From NCBI GenBank assembly GCA_965372405.1, contig CBDVCE010000014.1, forward strand, positions 1 to 64,000: DNA of 64,000 bases. Direction: 5' to 3'. Below, in pieces: positions 61,457-64,000 of this stretch. Origin of the DNA: Sunxiuqinia sp965372405 (GTDB lineage Bacteria; Bacteroidota; Bacteroidia; Bacteroidales; Prolixibacteraceae). Under the pieces are notes generated by a model. It was not told the DNA's origin and searched no databases. It saw only the letters and a program-made list of their open reading frames with translations. A program made the position numbers and the translations under genes. The number at the start of each line of letters is the position of its first letter. Position 1 is the stretch's first letter.

Positions 61457-61720
61457 TTAAACGAAAATTACCAAAGCACAGATAATTACTGCAAAGAATG
61501 CAACACCTTCAATAAGAGCGGCAGAAACGATCATGTTTGAACGAATATCTCCACTTGCTTCTGGTTGGCGTGCAATAGCTTCCATAGCGCTGGCACCGAT
61601 TTTACCAATACCCATACCTGCACCGATTGCAGCTAAACCTGCACCAAGAGCAGCTCCTAATTTACCAAGGCCTGCCCCGGCTGCTGCTTGTAAAATCACT
61701 GTTAAAATTGCTGATAACAT
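61457..61720 (-). CDS. atpE: ATP synthase subunit c
   Basis: 87 residues, two-helix hairpin that forms the rotor ring. The first helix is a Gly/Ala run (GAALGAGLAAIGAGMGIGKI), the polar loop RQPEA is typical, and the ion-binding carboxylate is Glu71 in ALIEGVAFF. The residues around Glu71 are those of proton-type rings; Na+ type signatures (Q in helix 1, Ser after Glu) are not evident. Confidence 0.95.
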   Translation of the reverse strand: MLSAILTVILQAAAGAGLGKLGAALGAGLAAIGAGMGIGKIGASAMEAIARQPEASGDIRSNMIVSAALIEGVAFFAVIICALVIFV

Positions 61721-61744
61721 ACGATTGAATTTATAGTGTTAAAA

Positions 61745-62857
61745 CTAGTGATGTTCTGATGTTGCCATGCCAAAATATAAGGCAGATAACAAAGTAAATA
61801 CATAAGCCTGAATAAATGAGACCAAGACATCCAACAGTAAAATAAATACTGAGAATGCGATAGATACCGGACTGATTGCATAACCAGCGGTTGTGCCCAT
61901 TAAGTTTGCAAAAATAAATATCAGGCTAACAAATACGGTCACAATCATGTGTCCGGCCATCATGTTGGCAAACAAACGTACCATCAATACAAATGGTTTT
62001 GTAATTACGCCCGAAAGTTCAACAATTGGCATCAAAGGAATTGGAAACTTCAACCACCAGGGTACATCGGGGTTGTAAATTTCTTTCCAGTAATGTTTGT
62101 TGGCGTTTATTGTTGTAATTGCAAAAGTAAATAATGCCAATACTAAAGTCACGGCAATATTTCCGGTAACATTTGCTCCAAAAGGAAAAATGGGAATTAA
62201 ACCCATAAAGTTGTTAATCAGGATAAAGAAGAATGCCGTTAATAAAAAGGGCATGAACTTCTCAGATTTTTTATCACCAATAGCTGGTTTTGCCACCTCG
62301 TCACGAATAAATAAAATGAGTGGTTCCATCAAATTTTGAACTCCAGTAGGGGCTTTGCCTTTATTTCGTTTTGCTGATTTTGCCATGCTGAGGAAAATCC
62401 ACAAAATAAAAATCACACTGAACATGACTCCTGCAACTGCCTTTGTAATTGAAAGATCAAAAGGAAGATCAATCACTTCTCCATGATCATTGACTTCTTC
62501 AATTTTGCCAGCATTATCACCATCATGTGCTATCCTGAAATTGTGGTAAGTTTCGTGTCCGTGATGAAATTTTGAAGACATGAATACATTCAGTCCACTA
62601 TTTTTGCTGTAAAGAATAATTGGTAATGGAATAGTGGCATGATAATCTTTATATGTAAAAATGTGCCACTCAAAAGCATCTGATACGTGATGCATCACAA
62701 ATTCACCAGGATTAAATCCTTTGTCATGACTTTGGTCTGTGCTTTCAACATGTTCACTGTGTGAGTGATCTTCTGCGAAAAGTAGCTGAGTGGAAAACCC
62801 CGTTAGCATGAATATCAGCAGAATAGAAAAGATTTTTTTTGATAAAGCAGGTCTCAT
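61745..62857 (-). CDS. atpB: ATP synthase subunit a
   Basis: 370 residues from the Met at 62857 (MRPALSKKIF). The Met at 62932 gives 25 more residues and would leave the signal peptide internal, so I prefer the later start. A cleavable-looking signal peptide (ending LLFAEDHS) is followed by about 130 residues of His/Ser/Asp-rich extracytoplasmic sequence before the first conserved helix, a Bacteroidota feature. The essential Arg lies in PFVLMVRLFANMMAGH. Part of the operon between the membrane protein and atpE. Confidence 0.93.
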   Translation of the reverse strand: MRPALSKKIFSILLIFMLTGFSTQLLFAEDHSHSEHVESTDQSHDKGFNPGEFVMHHVSDAFEWHIFTYKDYHATIPLPIILYSKNSGLNVFMSSKFHHGHETYHNFRIAHDGDNAGKIEEVNDHGEVIDLPFDLSITKAVAGVMFSVIFILWIFLSMAKSAKRNKGKAPTGVQNLMEPLILFIRDEVAKPAIGDKKSEKFMPFLLTAFFFILINNFMGLIPIFPFGANVTGNIAVTLVLALFTFAITTINANKHYWKEIYNPDVPWWLKFPIPLMPIVELSGVITKPFVLMVRLFANMMAGHMIVTVFVSLIFIFANLMGTTAGYAISPVSIAFSVFILLLDVLVSFIQAYVFTLLSALYFGMATSEHH

Positions 62858-62933
62858 AAGGGTCTTAACTGTCAGAATGTTATAACTTTCTAAAAAGTTC
62901 CTCCAAATTAATAAAAATTTCAATGTGTTCAAG

Positions 62934-63323
62934 TTAATTCTTCCTTTTTACAACACGTGTAATTTCATAAACTTCAAGTACTGAAAAACAGATATACATA
63001 AAAAGAAAATTTGCCAGGAAAATCTTTGCAGTTTCTCGATTAAAAAATGCGAAAGCCACTCCAACAATTAGATAAACAAACATCTTTATAAAACTAATTC
63101 CCATAAATTGGGCATTGAATTTTGGGATATCCTTTTCGGCAATTTTTAACAAATAAGCATGAACAAGGTTTGTTGCCAGAAAGAAAAAAATCAAAGTAAT
63201 TGGAAGTGCAACTTGGAAATGCTGTGGAATTACCTGACTGTAAATCAGATAGCCAGTAACTGAAAGTATGATAAAAAGAGTGGATGTTCGGGCTAAAAAA
63301 CGTTTCATTAGAGGATTCATCAT
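62934..63323 (-). CDS. Hypothetical membrane protein of the ATP synthase operon
   Basis: 129 residues with four hydrophobic segments and a basic C-terminus (VVKRKN). It sits in the place where atpI-type genes often lie. No clear motif is seen; it may be an AtpI-like assembly or ion-supply factor. It overlaps the upstream gene by 4 nt (ATGA). Confidence 0.75.
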   Translation of the reverse strand: MMNPLMKRFLARTSTLFIILSVTGYLIYSQVIPQHFQVALPITLIFFFLATNLVHAYLLKIAEKDIPKFNAQFMGISFIKMFVYLIVGVAFAFFNRETAKIFLANFLFMYICFSVLEVYEITRVVKRKN

Positions 63324-63541
63324 AGAAAATTTTTAACGGCATGATAAATTGCGGCTATAACAGCAAGTACCATTAACACCAAAGTGAATATTGGAAAAGA
63401 CAAATCAAGCCATTCATCAATTTTATACCCGGCAAAAACACCAAGTGCCATGATGGCTACCATTTCAAATGCCAAACTGGAATAACGAATAAAATGGTTA
63501 ATTTTCTTTTTAGGCTTTTTCAGCTCCTTTTTTGACTTCAT
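63320..63541 (-). CDS. AtpZ/AtpI family protein
   Basis: 73 residues with a basic N-terminus and two membrane helices (about 24-44 and 48-70), the AtpZ size and layout; the Gly-rich VFAGYKIDEWLDLSFPIFTL segment fits. AtpZ/AtpI pairs are associated with Mg2+/Ca2+ supply and c-ring assembly. Its start overlaps the preceding bactofilin gene by 32 nt, so it is translationally tied to it. Confidence 0.8.
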   Translation of the reverse strand: MKSKKELKKPKKKINHFIRYSSLAFEMVAIMALGVFAGYKIDEWLDLSFPIFTLVLMVLAVIAAIYHAVKNFL

Positions 63542-63893
63542 TTTTCACTTGTTCACCCATTTGGCATGATCCAGAGAAAAGTGCTCCTGGTTCGATGCTT
63601 ATCTTTCCGGTTTGAATTTCGCCGTAAACTTTGCTGGATGACTTTAAACTTAGAAGCTGATCAACTGATATCTTTCCCTTCATGAATCCGGAAACATCAG
63701 CATTTTTACAACTAACTTCTCCGTTTACTTTCCCCGAAATACCAATAACCATTCGTCCACTACATTGGAGGTTACCTGTCAGTTCACCATCAATACGAAT
63801 ATCACCATCAGAAATAATATCACCGGTGATTTTTGTTCCTTTTCCTATCAGGTTGATTGCCTGAGAGTCAACGTCTGTGTATGTCTTTGCCAT
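63510..63893 (-). CDS. Bactofilin (polymer-forming cytoskeletal protein)
   Basis: 127 residues from the Met at 63893 (MAKTYTDVDS), chosen over a Met at 63917 because of the -7 box position. The DUF583/bactofilin core, a beta-helix with repeated DGDI.IDGELTGNL and SGKVNGEVSCKNADVSG units, takes up about 20-110. Bactofilins form filaments at the membrane and scaffold cell shape enzymes. First gene of the visible operon with the ATP synthase genes; overlaps the next gene by 32 nt. Confidence 0.9.
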   Translation of the reverse strand: MAKTYTDVDSQAINLIGKGTKITGDIISDGDIRIDGELTGNLQCSGRMVIGISGKVNGEVSCKNADVSGFMKGKISVDQLLSLKSSSKVYGEIQTGKISIEPGALFSGSCQMGEQVKNEVKKGAEKA

Positions 63894-63914
63894 GATCTTT
63901 TTTTTCAGAACCAT

Positions 63915-63922
63915 CAAATATA
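63915..63922 (-). promoter_or_regulatory. Possible -7 box at the head of the ATP synthase operon
   Basis: On the minus strand TATATTTG fits TAnnTTTG and lies 22 nt before the bactofilin ATG. A TTTC-like -33 is about 23 nt upstream. It is the only promoter-like sequence I see for this operon in the window. Confidence 0.4.
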
Positions 63923-64000
63923 ATAAGCTTTCGCTGTTTTTAGGAACGAAAGCCTTTCTATTTTAGTTTATAAAGTGTTAAAAAAAGATAACAGCTTATA

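Overview
The window reads as chromosomal DNA of a marine-type Bacteroidota, probably in or near the Marinilabiliales/Prolixibacteraceae. This placement is an inference from several signs: type IX secretion (T9SS) genes (an SprA, a PorE-like lipoprotein, GldA), two proteins with T9SS C-terminal sorting domains, a GSIII glutamine synthetase, a long IspG, a Tat-signal TldD, a GH29 fucosidase, a sulfatase, and promoters of the TTTG / TAnnTTTG type. No 16S rRNA or intact tRNA gene is present to confirm it.

Region 1 (1-11.9 kb) is accessory and worn. It starts with a 21-bp tandem repeat array that has lost its reading frame, followed by a hypothetical helical protein. Two copies of a 'tRNA 3'-end plus hairpin terminator' sequence (about 1.27-1.35 kb and 7.76-7.84 kb) bracket a low-GC block. 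That block holds a truncated IS6-family element fused to a fragment of a DUF4143-type ATPase, a large secreted M6-like metalloprotease, an N-terminal scrap of an ECF sigma factor, an unidentified C-terminal scrap, and a membrane protein apparently split in two at a run of six T. Next come a GH29 alpha-L-fucosidase lying between two related 45-bp repeats, a DUF58 protein, and a lipoprotein with a short collagen-like stretch.

Region 2 (11.9-31.3 kb) is mostly core. It holds an FKBP, a TldE/TldD pair, GSIII, a PorE-like OmpA lipoprotein, ComF, TonB, then pdxA-ruvA-sprA in one direction.

Region 3 (31.4-52.8 kb) holds a U32 peptidase-family protein, an uncharacterised membrane-anchored propeller protein, a 1545-residue T9SS-exported surface protein with three 105-residue cysteine-rich repeats, recX, dnaE, trxA, an MTA/SAH nucleosidase, a HAD phosphatase, two bacterial PH-domain proteins, ispG, gldA and a family 2 glycosyltransferase.

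Region 4 (52.8-64 kb) holds metK behind a well-formed promoter and a 52-nt SAM-II riboswitch, an outer-membrane porin, an exported sulfatase, and the ATP synthase operon (bactofilin, AtpZ-like, membrane protein, a, c, b, delta, alpha, gamma). The beta and epsilon genes are not in the window.

The most interesting point is at metK. A 32-codon open frame starts on an ATG that is part of the conserved 3' segment of the SAM-II aptamer and ends 17 nt before metK. This suggests that SAM may control translation of a leader peptide. Other points worth a look are the split membrane protein, the heptad repeat array, and scattered REP-like double-hairpin elements between core genes.
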